Assembly: GCF_002804005.1 (NCBI RefSeq)
Contig: NZ_CP024965.1
Coordinates: forward strand, 434,001 to 498,000
Direction: 5' to 3'
Source of the DNA: Williamsoniiplasma somnilux
Lineage (GTDB): Bacteria > Bacillota_I > Bacilli_A > Mycoplasmatales > Mycoplasmataceae
DNA length: 64,000 bases
Shown: in pieces, positions 20,734 to 29,840 of the stretch
Layout: every line of letters starts with the position of its first letter
Numbering within the stretch: the first letter of the stretch is position 1
The notes under the pieces: generated by a model
Databases searched by the model: none
What the model was told of the DNA's origin: nothing
What the model saw: only the letters and a program-made list of their open reading frames with translations
Translations under genes and position numbers: made by a program

Positions 20734-21945
20734 ATGGAAAGTTTTATTTTTACTGTTCAAGAAATAAATACCCTACTCAAAAAATCTATTGAAAATGAAG
20801 AATATTTTAAAAATATATATGTAATTGGAGAACTTAGCAATTTAACGCTGAATAAATCCGGTCATATATATTTTTCAATTAAAGACGAAAAAGCAGCAAT
20901 AAGCTGCATGATTTGAAAAGATAATGGAAATAAACTTATAAATTTAAATCCTAAAGAGGGTATGAAAATAACTTGTTCTGGAAGGATAACATATTACGTT
21001 CCAACAGGAAAAATAAATTTTGAAGTAAGAGATGTTAAACTTGAAGGAAAAGGTGAGTTACAAGAAATTTTTGATCAACGTAAAAATGAACTTGAAAAAG
21101 CAGGTTGATTTGATAGATCACTTAAAAAGCCTATTCCAAGATTCCCTAAAAACATCGGAATAGTAACAGCTCCAACAGGGGCTGCGATAAGAGATATAGT
21201 TACAACAATTAAACGTAGATATCCACTTGTAAACATTTTTTTATTTCCTAGTCAAGTCCAGGGTGAACAAGCTCAATTTGATATTTCCAAAAAAATCAAG
21301 CAAGCAGATAGTTTTGTAACGAAACTGGATTTATTAATTGTTGGTAGAGGTGGAGGAAGTTATGAAGATTTGTGATCTTTTAATGAAATGCCCGTTTTAC
21401 AAGCCATTAAAGATGCGAATATTCCAATAATATCAGCAGTAGGCCACGAACCTGATACAACATTAGCTGATTATGTTGCTGACTTCAGAGCCGCTACTCC
21501 AACGGCTGCCGGAGAAATATCTACACCAGATATTCTTGAGTTAAAAAGAGAACTTTCTTATTACTATTCGCAATATAAAAAAGAATTACAAAAGATTTAT
21601 GAATATAATCAAAAACAAATAAATACTAATCAAGAAAAAATTCTTAATACAACTTTTAATCATATAAAGTTAGAAACAACAAAATTAGAGTCACTTAAGG
21701 AACATTTCATAAAGCAAATAAAAAACTTTTATTTATTTGAACAAAATAATTTAAAAACTTATTTTGAAAAATTTGAATTGCTTAATCCTAAAAAACCATT
21801 AGAAAAAGGTTATGCATTACTAAAAAATAAAAATGGTCAAATAATAAATTCTAACAATGATTTTAAACTTAATGATGAAATAGAAATAGTCTTAAAAAAA
21901 TTATTAATAACTTCAGAAATTAAAGATATAAAGGAGAATAAATAA
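20734..21945 (+). CDS. xseA: Exodeoxyribonuclease VII large subunit
   Basis: A 403-aa catalytic subunit of the single-strand-specific exonuclease VII. An N-terminal OB-fold (residues 1-100: [25 protein letters not shown]) is followed by the catalytic domain with [37 protein letters not shown] and [17 protein letters not shown], then a long coiled coil. AAAAGGAG precedes the ATG. Its TAA overlaps the xseB ATG by one base. Confidence 0.96.
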
Positions 21946-22157
21946 TGTTAAATTCAGAAAAAAATTACGATCAATTAATTAAAGAAATAAAAGAAGAGTT
22001 AATAAAATTAAATTCAGAAAATGTATCAATGCAAGAAGCAATTGAACTTTTTGAAGAGGGTATGCAAAAAATAACTTTAGCTAAAAACCAATTAGAAAAT
22101 TATAAAGGCAAAATTAACAAAATTTTAGAAGATAATTCTGTTCAAGAATTTGAATAA
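21945..22157 (+). CDS. xseB: Exodeoxyribonuclease VII small subunit
   Basis: A 70-aa helical hairpin with the family pattern YDQLIKEIKEELIKL, VSMQEAIELFEEGMQ and a C-terminal acidic end. It packs along the XseA coiled coil. Overlap with xseA (TAATG) signals coupled translation. Confidence 0.93.
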   Translation: MLNSEKNYDQLIKEIKEELIKLNSENVSMQEAIELFEEGMQKITLAKNQLENYKGKINKILEDNSVQEFE

Positions 22158-22162
22158 TTTAT

Positions 22163-23461
22163 ATGCAAACATCGATTAAAAAAGAAAAAATAATTTTTCA
22201 CATTGACATGGATGCTTTTTTTGCTTCATGCACACAAGCTAAATATAAACAGTTGAGAAATAAACCAATTGCTATTGCATATAATAATAAGCATTCAATT
22301 ATTGTTGCAGCTTCATATGAATCTCGTAAATACGGAATAAAATCAGCTATGAATTTAGTTGAAGCTAAAAAGAAATGCCCTAATTTAATTGTTGTTGAGC
22401 CTGAGCATTCACTATATATTGAAACTTCTAAAAAAATATGAGAACTTATTGGTGAAAAATTTTCAAAGAAAATAGAAGTAGCCTCTATTGATGAGTGTTA
22501 TTTAGATGTTAGTGATTTAATAAATATAAATAAATCCGTAAAAACTATCGCTTTGGAAATTCAACACGAAATATATTCTAAATTTAAATTAACATGTTCA
22601 ATTGGTATTAGTTGAAATAAGTTTTTAGCGAAAATGGGTACTGATTTACAAAAACCCAGTGGAATAACAATTTTAACACCGCAGAACTTCAAAGAAAAAA
22701 TATGAAATTTAAATATTGGTAAAATGATAGGTGTTGGAAATGTAACTGGCGCATCTTTAATAAAAAATGATATAAATACCATTGGTGAATTAGCGCAAAT
22801 ATCAGATGCAAAGATATATGAGATTTTAGGTCGTAATGGGCTCATTTTAAAGCAAAAGGCTAATGGAATCGATGATAGCGTAGTTAGTGTTCAAAATAAT
22901 GAAAATAAAAGCATTTCTAACGAAGTCACCCTTAATAGACCGACAAATAACCTTGAAGAATTAGAAGCCATTGTTAAACAAATAACCGAACATATTTTTT
23001 TAAGAATTAACATAAGAAATCTTTTAGTGAAAACGGTTTTTGTTCATGTTAGATATGTTTGAAAAAACAAAAATAACGAAACATTCAATATCACCAAGCA
23101 TCATTTAGGACGTTCGAAACAAATAACGTTAGAGAATTATGAAAATAATTTTGAAATATTATATGCAAGCATTTTAGAATGTTTTTATTATTTACAAAAT
23201 CCTGAAAAAGATATCTCTTTAATCGGAGTTGGATTTACAAATTTAATAAATGTAATGCAGTATAATAAACAAATATCTTTTGAAGATGATCCTGAAAAGT
23301 TGAATTTAACCAAACCTAAAGTTCTTGAAATTATTAGAGATATGAACAAAAAAAGTAAAAATTTAATAATAACAGCAGATAAATTACAAACAAGCAATCC
23401 AATCCAAAAAAAATTCATTGATAAAAATATTGATAAAAAAATATCTAACAAAAAGAAATAA
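22163..23461 (+). CDS. dinB: Y-family DNA polymerase (DinB/Pol IV type)
   Basis: A 432-aa translesion polymerase. The palm has HIDMDAFFAS (first metal Asp) and VASIDECYLDVSD (Asp-Glu pair); GISWNKFLAKMGTDLQKPSG and the thumb HhH LNIGKMIGVGNVTG follow. The little-finger domain (SNEVTLNRPTN) is complete, and a Lys-rich C-terminal tail may contact the sliding clamp. It begins 5 nt after xseB, so it shares that repair operon. No LexA-type gene is nearby. Confidence 0.94.
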
Positions 23462-23480
23462 AATTTTTTACTTCTTTTTG
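23449..23480. terminator. Bidirectional terminator between dinB and coaE
   Basis: CAAAAAGAA (23449-23457) pairs with TTCTTTTTG (23472-23480) around an AT loop, between convergent genes. Confidence 0.65.
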
Positions 23481-24058
23481 TTAATTCCTAATTTATTCAT
23501 ATATAAATCTAATTTAACATGTAAATTTTCGATTGTTTTATCGTTAATTATTACAATATCATAATCAGCATTTTTGTTTAAACGTTTTTGTATATTAATT
23601 ACTGAAGTAGTTTCTTTCAAACTTCTTCCATCTCTATTAATTACACGAGCAATATTTTTTTGTAAATTATTAGAGGCAATATAAATCATCTTATCAACTT
23701 TTAAATCAAGTAATGGTAGCAATGCAGATTCAAGTAAAATGTTTCTTTCTTTAGGTATGGATAAAATGATTTCATTAGTTAAATCAGATACCTTAGGTCA
23801 TATATATTTTGATAAATATTTATTTCTTTTGAAATCTGAAAACAAAATTTCTCTTAATTTACTATTATCAATACTTTGTGTTTCTATTACATAAGCTTCG
23901 GGAATATAGTTTCTAACAAAAGTTTTGGAGTCATCTTGATTCATAACTATTTTTGAAATTTTATCTAAATCTAAAATTTCAAAATCATAGTTTTCGCCAA
24001 GATATTTTGTTGCTGCTGATTTTCCTGCTCCAATTAAACCAAAAATTCCTAATATCAT
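23468..24058 (-). CDS. coaE: Dephospho-CoA kinase
   Basis: Last step of CoA synthesis: phosphorylates the ribose 3'-OH of dephospho-CoA. The 196-aa protein starts MILGIFGLIGAGKSAATKYL with the P-loop GLIGAGKS, then DLDKISKIVMNQ, matching the family's D(A/L)D substrate motif. The lid helix (RVINRDGRSLKET) and VIINDKTIENL near the end also fit. One TGA Trp splits the frame under code 1. It starts 3 nt after the small upstream gene. Confidence 0.92.
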
Positions 24059-24061
24059 AAT

Positions 24062-24346
24062 TTAATAATTTCCTTTGCTTATCATTCTTAATTGTTTTTC
24101 AACGGATATATTTGTTGCTGTAATAATTAATTTAGAACTTTTATTGATAACAAAATACAAATCAGTATTACCAGCTGAAAGATAAATTTCATATTCAGTC
24201 TCAAAAGATTTAGTAGACTTTTTAATTAATTTCATAACTTCGTCTTTTACTTCAAAATCTGTTTTATCTTTTAAATTAAGTCTTTCTTTGCAACGTTGAA
24301 TACCGTGATAAGAAAAGTTGTAATCATGTTTAAAGTAATATCCCAT
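24062..24346 (-). CDS. Hypothetical small protein upstream of coaE (94 aa)
   Basis: MGYYFKHDYNFSYHGIQRCKERL..., with a hydrophobic beta-rich C-terminal half (YEIYLSAGNTDLYFVINKSSKLIITATN). The pattern HG(I)xRCxERL followed by beta strands ending in an 'ATN' strand resembles the small RelE/DUF4258-type folds, but this is only a shape similarity. An in-frame TTG at 24361 would add five residues; neither start has a good RBS. No partner antitoxin gene is adjacent; coaE follows 3 nt away, which argues for a housekeeping role. Confidence 0.6.
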   Translation of the reverse strand: MGYYFKHDYNFSYHGIQRCKERLNLKDKTDFEVKDEVMKLIKKSTKSFETEYEIYLSAGNTDLYFVINKSSKLIITATNISVEKQLRMISKGNY

Positions 24347-24395
24347 AGTTTGTATTGTCAACTTTCTATTATTATTTTATGTTATATTTGAATAA

Positions 24396-24423
24396 AATAA
24401 TGAGTGTTTTACCACTCATTATT
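24396..24423 (-). terminator. Terminator of the membrane-protein gene at 24419-25849
   Basis: Perfect 11-bp stem AATAATGAGTG (24396-24406) / CACTCATTATT (24413-24423), followed on the minus strand by TTTATTC. Confidence 0.8.
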
Positions 24424-25849
24424 TTTTCTTTTTAAATTTTTTAATAAAATCATTTCATCATTTTGAAAATTTTGTTTCTTTACTGTTAATAACTTCATCA
24501 TCATTTTCATACAAAGATTGATCCATTGTATAATTTTGTCCTTGCATCATTGCAGCTGCAGCTTTTTGAAATTCCATATTTGCAAAAGCAATTTTATTTC
24601 TGTCTAATCTTGGGTTTAATGCCAATATTACACCACCAACAACAATTGAAAGAGACAAGAAGGCTATCGAAAGATCAGCCATTAAAGTTAAAGTATTAAT
24701 TCTTGAACCGTAATTGTTCATAACCACATTTCAAAATGCATTTAAATTAGTTTCTTTAGCTTTTTCTGGATCAACAATAATTTTTAAAATTTTGCCAAAA
24801 CTAGTTTTAATGTGATTTGAGTCTACATAAGAAATTAAACTAACAATTTCGAATGTAAAGAAAATAATTGTAAATATTACTGGTCATAAACCAATTCTAT
24901 ACTTGTCTCTCATGCTTCTTGGTTTTCTAAAAGCAGAAACCCCAATATAAATTGAAGGTAGAATAAAGAAAAAATAAGACATAATTGTTTGGAAAGAAAC
25001 TCCTGCTAAAGCTAATGCTGTAGGCGTATCTTTAAAATCTGATTTAAATATATCTTGTCAAGACAAAAATGCACCGTTTGTATAATCACTTACATAATTA
25101 GAACCACTAAAATCAATTTTTGTACTCATTAACATTGCCATTGTCACAATTAAGAATAAAGTAGTGAATATTGTAAAAGCAGCTATAATATATTTTGCAA
25201 TTGGCATTCATTTGCGCTTGATGTTATATGGATAAAATCTAGGATCTTGCATTGGATGCACAGGCATATTTGAAAAATAATTATCTTGAGCATTAAAACC
25301 ATTGCCACCAAAAGGGTTTTGCCCTGCTTGATTAAAGTTATTGTTTGAATAATTATTGTTTTGATTATTACTTTTTGATTTTTTCTCAGCATCTGCGACT
25401 GCTTTTTCGGCTGCTATCTTTTCATCTTCAATAAGTTTATATTTAGCTTTAATTTCATCATTCATTATAGAGATAAACATTACGTCTTGTTCGGTAAACT
25501 TTATTTTAGATTCTACCAATTCGTTTCTTCCGATTTCAAAAGTTTTTGTTACATATGAAATAAAAGATGAGTATTCTGCATAAATGTCTTCAGATTTTTT
25601 TTGCTCAGGCTTTTCAAAACGTTGTTTTTCATTTGTTATTTTAACAATAGCTTTAGCAAAAGTTGTTGCTCATTGAACATTATTATAATTTTGTGCATTT
25701 TCTTTTTCTAAAAACAAAATATTATTTATCTGATTAACTATTTGATTTTTAAAATCTGCATCCTTAGTTAATTCATAACGTAATTTTTCATTTTTAATTA
25801 CGTTATAAAGTAGTTCAACAATACTTTCGTAAATTTTGTTTGGTTCCAT
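24419..25849 (-). CDS. Hypothetical four-span membrane protein with Asn/Gln-rich linker (476 aa)
   Basis: Not recognised. It starts MEPNKIYESIVELLYNVI; GAAGGGG precedes the ATG. A cytoplasmic helical domain (1-150) is followed by a low-complexity linker rich in Asn, Gln, Gly and Phe (about 155-215). Next come a HPMQDPRFYPYN segment and four hydrophobic spans (around 232, 285, 325 and 400). A short basic tail (IKKFKKKK) closes it. Two further long loops hold Lys/Asp-rich text. The gene is directly downstream of holA with a 1-nt gap, so it is co-transcribed with it. A role at the membrane-associated replication or division site is only a guess from the position. Confidence 0.75.
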
Positions 25850-25850
25850 T

Positions 25851-26807
25851 TTACCCCTTCATTACCTTTAAAAATTCATATTCAGGAATAATCTTATTGT
25901 CAGATTTGCCTTGCATCATTTTTTTGTTAAGGTTATATAATAATATAATTTTATCATTTAAATTGTTAATATCGGCTTTAATAAATTTTAATGTCATTTT
26001 TATACGATAAGGTGTGGTATTTAATTTTTTAGCTATTTCTTGATCGCTTACTCCTTGATTTTTGAGAATTATTAAGTTTCTTGTAAAAGATAAATTTGTG
26101 TTAAGTAAAGAAAGAAATCCTGTCAAATCGTTATTTATTATCGAAAAGTCTTTAAATTTATTTAAAAATCCTGTTAAATCGTTATTGATAAAATGATTGC
26201 TTAATTCAAAAATATCTACATCAAAATATTTGTTCAAATTCTCAGCAACTATTTTTAATGTGATTTCATTTTCAGGAATGTTAATAAATTTATTTAATTC
26301 ATTAGAGATTACTTGCATATCATTTGGTAAATTATTAACAATATAAGAAATTGTCTCATTTTCAATTATTTTATTATTTCTTTTAAAAAATTCATTAATG
26401 TAATTAAATGTAGTTTGTTCTGATAATTTTTCAATTTTGTAAATTTCAAAATTATATTTAATGAAATTAGCTATTTTCAATTTTTTAGAAAATTTATCAC
26501 TATTTAATGTAAAAATTACCTCTGTATTTGGAGCAATTTTAGACAACATTGAGATTAGTGTTTCATTGTTAAAATCCTTGTGTAATTGAACTTTGCTTTC
26601 ATTGACAAATCAAGATTCCTTTAAAATAATAATTTTAAAATCTTCAAACATAGAAAAAGTTATTAAAGTGTTTTTGATATCTTGAAGAGAATCCTCAATG
26701 AATGAATGTTCAATTATTTCGCATTTTTTATCTTTGCTAATATTTTTGATTATTTTATCTAAATGTTTTTTTAACAAAAACAAATCTGAAGAATAAATGA
26801 AGTGCAT
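25851..26807 (-). CDS. holA: DNA polymerase III delta subunit
   Basis: The clamp-loader subunit that opens the beta clamp. The 318-aa sequence starts MHFIYSSDLFLLKKHLDKII and follows the HolA layout: domain I with FKIIILKESWFVNE, domain II with AENLNKYFDVDIFELSNHF, and domain III (LLNTNLSFTRNLIILKNQG) with the family's arginine-bearing helix. Two near-identical NNDLTGFL copies stand 16 residues apart (near residues 204 and 220). The rpsT and comEC genes nearby repeat the B. subtilis comEA-comEC-holA-rpsT neighbourhood. Confidence 0.85.
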
Positions 26808-26891
26808 CCTTTTAAAACTCCTTTATATAATATTAAAGGTTTTAGACAAAAAAATAAACATTTTTATTGCTCATATGGAGTTTTTATTTGT

Positions 26892-26897
26892 TATAAT
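26892..26897 (+). promoter_or_regulatory. -10 element (TATAAT) of rpsT
   Basis: TATAAT about 49 nt before the rpsT start, with TTGCTC (26867-26872) as a poor -35 candidate at 19 nt. AAAGGAG lies at 26931-26937. Confidence 0.4.
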
Positions 26898-26945
26898 TTA
26901 TTTTGTATTGACGATTAGACCGAAATATAAAAAGGAGTTGAAAAA

Positions 26946-27191
26946 ATGGCAAATATCAAATCACAAAAAAAACGTGTGTTAACTAATGAAAAATCAAGAT
27001 TAGCTAATAAATCATTAAAATCAGAAGTTAAAACAGCGATCAAAAAAGCTTTAGTTGCTAAATCAGAAAATGCAACTAACAAAGATGAATTAGTTTTAGC
27101 TGCAATTAAATTAGTTGATAAAGGTGTTTCAAAAGGGATTTTTAAAGCTAACAAAGCTGCTCGTGAAAAATCACGTTTAATGAGTGCTTAA
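26946..27191 (+). CDS. rpsT: 30S ribosomal protein S20
   Basis: An 81-aa basic helical protein starting MANIKSQKKRVLTNEKSRLAN and ending KGIFKANKAAREKSRLMSA, both typical of S20, which binds 16S rRNA at the body of the small subunit. AAAGGAG precedes the ATG. It is the only plus-strand gene between 23.5 and 40.4 kb. Confidence 0.97.
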   Translation: MANIKSQKKRVLTNEKSRLANKSLKSEVKTAIKKALVAKSENATNKDELVLAAIKLVDKGVSKGIFKANKAAREKSRLMSA

Positions 27192-27221
27192 TTTTCAATT
27201 ACTTCGACAATTAGAATTTAT

Positions 27222-27247
27222 AAAGTTAGATTTATTATCTAACTTTT
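27222..27247 (+). terminator. Terminator after rpsT
   Basis: 10-bp stem AAAGTTAGAT / ATCTAACTTT with loop TTATT (27232-27236) and a T run. Confidence 0.88.
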
Positions 27248-27248
27248 T

Positions 27249-29357
27249 TTATTTTAGATCAAAAATCGATTTTGTTTGTAAATCCAAAGTTCAATTGTGA
27301 ATGTTTTGGCTTATTCAATACTGAATATTATTGTTTTTTAATGTTTCTAAAGTTTCAGAATTTGGAAAATGTAAATTGTTATGATCTGTTCCGCTTATAA
27401 AAGCATAAAGCGGATTAATTAACTTAATTCAATCATCGCTAGAAGAAGTTTTTGAACCGTGATGTCCAATAATCATTAAATCAATATTCAAAGATTTAAT
27501 TAATTTTTGAAAGTTTGTATCATTGATAAATTGTTGTTCTCCCACCTTAGTTAAATCACCGCTAATAAAAATGTTGCTCTTACCTGTCATCAATATTATC
27601 AATCTAGAGTTATCATTCTCATCTTTTTGTTTTGTTAATTTAAAAGTTTTTAAAATTAATCCATTAATATTTCATTCGCTTTGCGTATTTTCGCGTTTTA
27701 TTATATTCTTCACATGGAACTCTTCTTTAATTTTATTTATTCCATTATAATGGTCTTCATGATTATGAGATATAAAGACATAATCAATGTCATTTATTCC
27801 TCAATACCTTAACAAGTCAGCTGCATTAGTTTTACCAAAGCCTTGTCCATTACCAACATCGAACAAAATAGTAACATGTTTAACCTTATTTATATAAATT
27901 ATCGATTGTCCATTACCAACATTGACCATAGTTAATATTTCTTCGGGAAGAAATAATCTATTTAAAAATAATATAAAAATTGTAAAGCTACAAAAAATAG
28001 CAATTCTTAAAATTAAATATTTTTTATATTTTAATAAAGCATATAAAAATAAATAATATAAAAATATCAAAAACGGACTAAGGTGCCCAATATTTCAGCA
28101 AATATCAATATAACTAAACAAATGAACATAATTAATTAAAACATTTTTCAAAAATATAAAAAAAGTTTCAACATTAGGTAATCATCAAAATAAAAATGTC
28201 AAAAAATAGCAAACAAAAACAAAAGGACTTATAAGCAATTGGAAAAACTCATCAAAAACATGTCACTTTCAATCATAATAAATTTGTAAAGGTATAAAAA
28301 TCATTGTTGCTTTTAAAAGATTGATCAAAATAAATTTTCAGTTACTATTATTATTTTTACTATCAAAAAATATTAAAGTTACTAACAAAAAGATAAAAGT
28401 TATATTTAAAAAAAATAATGGTTGAACAAAAACCAATAAAACAATAATGATACAATTTTTAGTTATTTTAGATATTTTTATTTTTTTTAAATAGCCAAAA
28501 TTATTAATATAAATGCCAAAAAATACTCTTGTTATAATTAATGGAAACTTTAATAAAAAAAGATAAAAAAATAAGAAAACATCAATTACCATTTTTAAAT
28601 AAATATTTTTTTTAAATCTAAAAATTGTTTTATTTAAAAAAACAGAAATTAAGAATATATTTAAACCACTTAAATTTAATAAATAACTTATACCTAAACT
28701 ATTAAAAGTATTTTTTAAATCACCTGGTAAATAATTGTGAAAAATAAATTTTTGAATTAATTCATTATTAAATTTTTTGACAATATATTTATTAAATAAA
28801 AATATAATGTTATTCGTTTCTATGGCATCGATTTTATAATCAATGACTTGTTGATGAATATTTTGAGTTCACAAATAATTTTGAAAATCAAAATTAAAGA
28901 AATTTTGTTTTGAATCTATTGCTCCAATAGTTCCTGATATGTTAAATTTTTGACCAACAATGTGAGTATTGTTGAAAATATTTAAATAAAAATAAGTATT
29001 GTTATATTTAACAATTAAATAACTATTTGTACTTTTAATTGCAGTTACTTCAACATTATTTAAATAATCTCCTGATTTCATTGAGGGTTCAGTAATTTTT
29101 CAATATATTATAAAAAACACTAAAGGCAAGAGAAATAAAAGAAATAAATATTTGTTTTGTTTGGGTTTATAAAAGATCATTATTAAAACTATAATTAAAG
29201 AAATTAAACTTATTGTTCAAATACCTTTAGAATAAAGAAAAAAAATTGAAATAATTAATAACAATGTCGTAATAAATAATGTGTTTATTTTAAAAGATAA
29301 TAAATTTTTTCATTCCTTTTTCGTAAATAATGCTTTGATTAATTTTTGAACAATAAT
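27249..29357 (-). CDS. comEC: ComEC/Rec2-type DNA-uptake channel protein
   Basis: ComEC moves single-stranded DNA across the membrane during transformation. The roughly 702-aa product has the domains in order: N-terminal spans, an OB-like region (SGDYLNNVEVTAIKS), a competence domain with many spans (LNLSGLNIFLISVFL), and a C-terminal metallo-beta-lactamase domain with VNVGNGQSIIY, FISHNHEDHYNG and IGHHGSKTSSS. The frame stays open well upstream of the first ATG (29081), which would remove the first spans. The only SD-like sequence in the right place, GAGAGGTGATC, is 6 nt before an ATT at 29357, so that codon is my start. The 5' end overlaps the ComEA-like gene by 68 nt. Confidence 0.82.
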
Positions 29358-29787
29358 TGATCACCTCTCTTTTTCTTATTTCTTTGTTTAAACCAGTTTT
29401 AAAAATAGCAATTAAATCAGAACATATTTGCTCAGAAACTCTTAGTGTTTGTTTTAAAAAATTAATTGTTAATAATTTGTAATTAATTTTTTGTACATAT
29501 TTAGTTTTAATATCTAAAATTACATAATTTTTTTCAAAAATAATAGGTTCAAAAAAATCGATATTAGAGTTATTACTAACAAATTGTTCTTTTAATGGTA
29601 CGTTTGAATCTTTGAATAAAATTTTTGGAAAATTTATTTTAATTTCAGTTGGCAAATTATATCTAATTGCACAATAATAATTAGTTATTTCTTTATTCGA
29701 TAAACCAAGTTCTTGGTTATAAAAATAAATTATTCCTCCACCTAAAAAACTAAAAATAACAATAAAGATAAAAAGTATTTTTTTCAT
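29290..29787 (-). CDS. ComEA-like protein (degenerate helix-hairpin-helix)
   Basis: 165 aa with an N-terminal membrane anchor (KILFIFIVIFSFLGGGIIYFY, residues 3-23). The C-terminal part KLLTINFLKQTLRVSEQICSD followed by IAIFKTGLNKEIRKREVI lines up in spacing and hydrophobicity with the paired helices of ComEA's helix-hairpin-helix region (N.AT..EL..L.GI....A..I...R..G). The glycines of the hairpins are missing, so DNA binding is uncertain. GGGGAAT precedes the ATG. The position directly upstream of and overlapping comEC is exactly where comEA lies in Firmicutes, which is the main argument. Confidence 0.5.
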   Translation of the reverse strand: MKKILFIFIVIFSFLGGGIIYFYNQELGLSNKEITNYYCAIRYNLPTEIKINFPKILFKDSNVPLKEQFVSNNSNIDFFEPIIFEKNYVILDIKTKYVQKINYKLLTINFLKQTLRVSEQICSDLIAIFKTGLNKEIRKREVINYCSKINQSIIYEKGMKKFIIF

Positions 29788-29815
29788 TTATTCCCCATAA
29801 AAGATTAGAAATAAA

Positions 29816-29840
29816 AAAAGAGATTGTTTAAATCTCTTTT
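29816..29840 (-). terminator. Terminator after valS
   Basis: 10-bp stem AAAAGAGATT (29816-29825) / AATCTCTTTT (29831-29840), followed on the minus strand by seven T (with the stem). The valS stop is in the stem. Confidence 0.85.
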
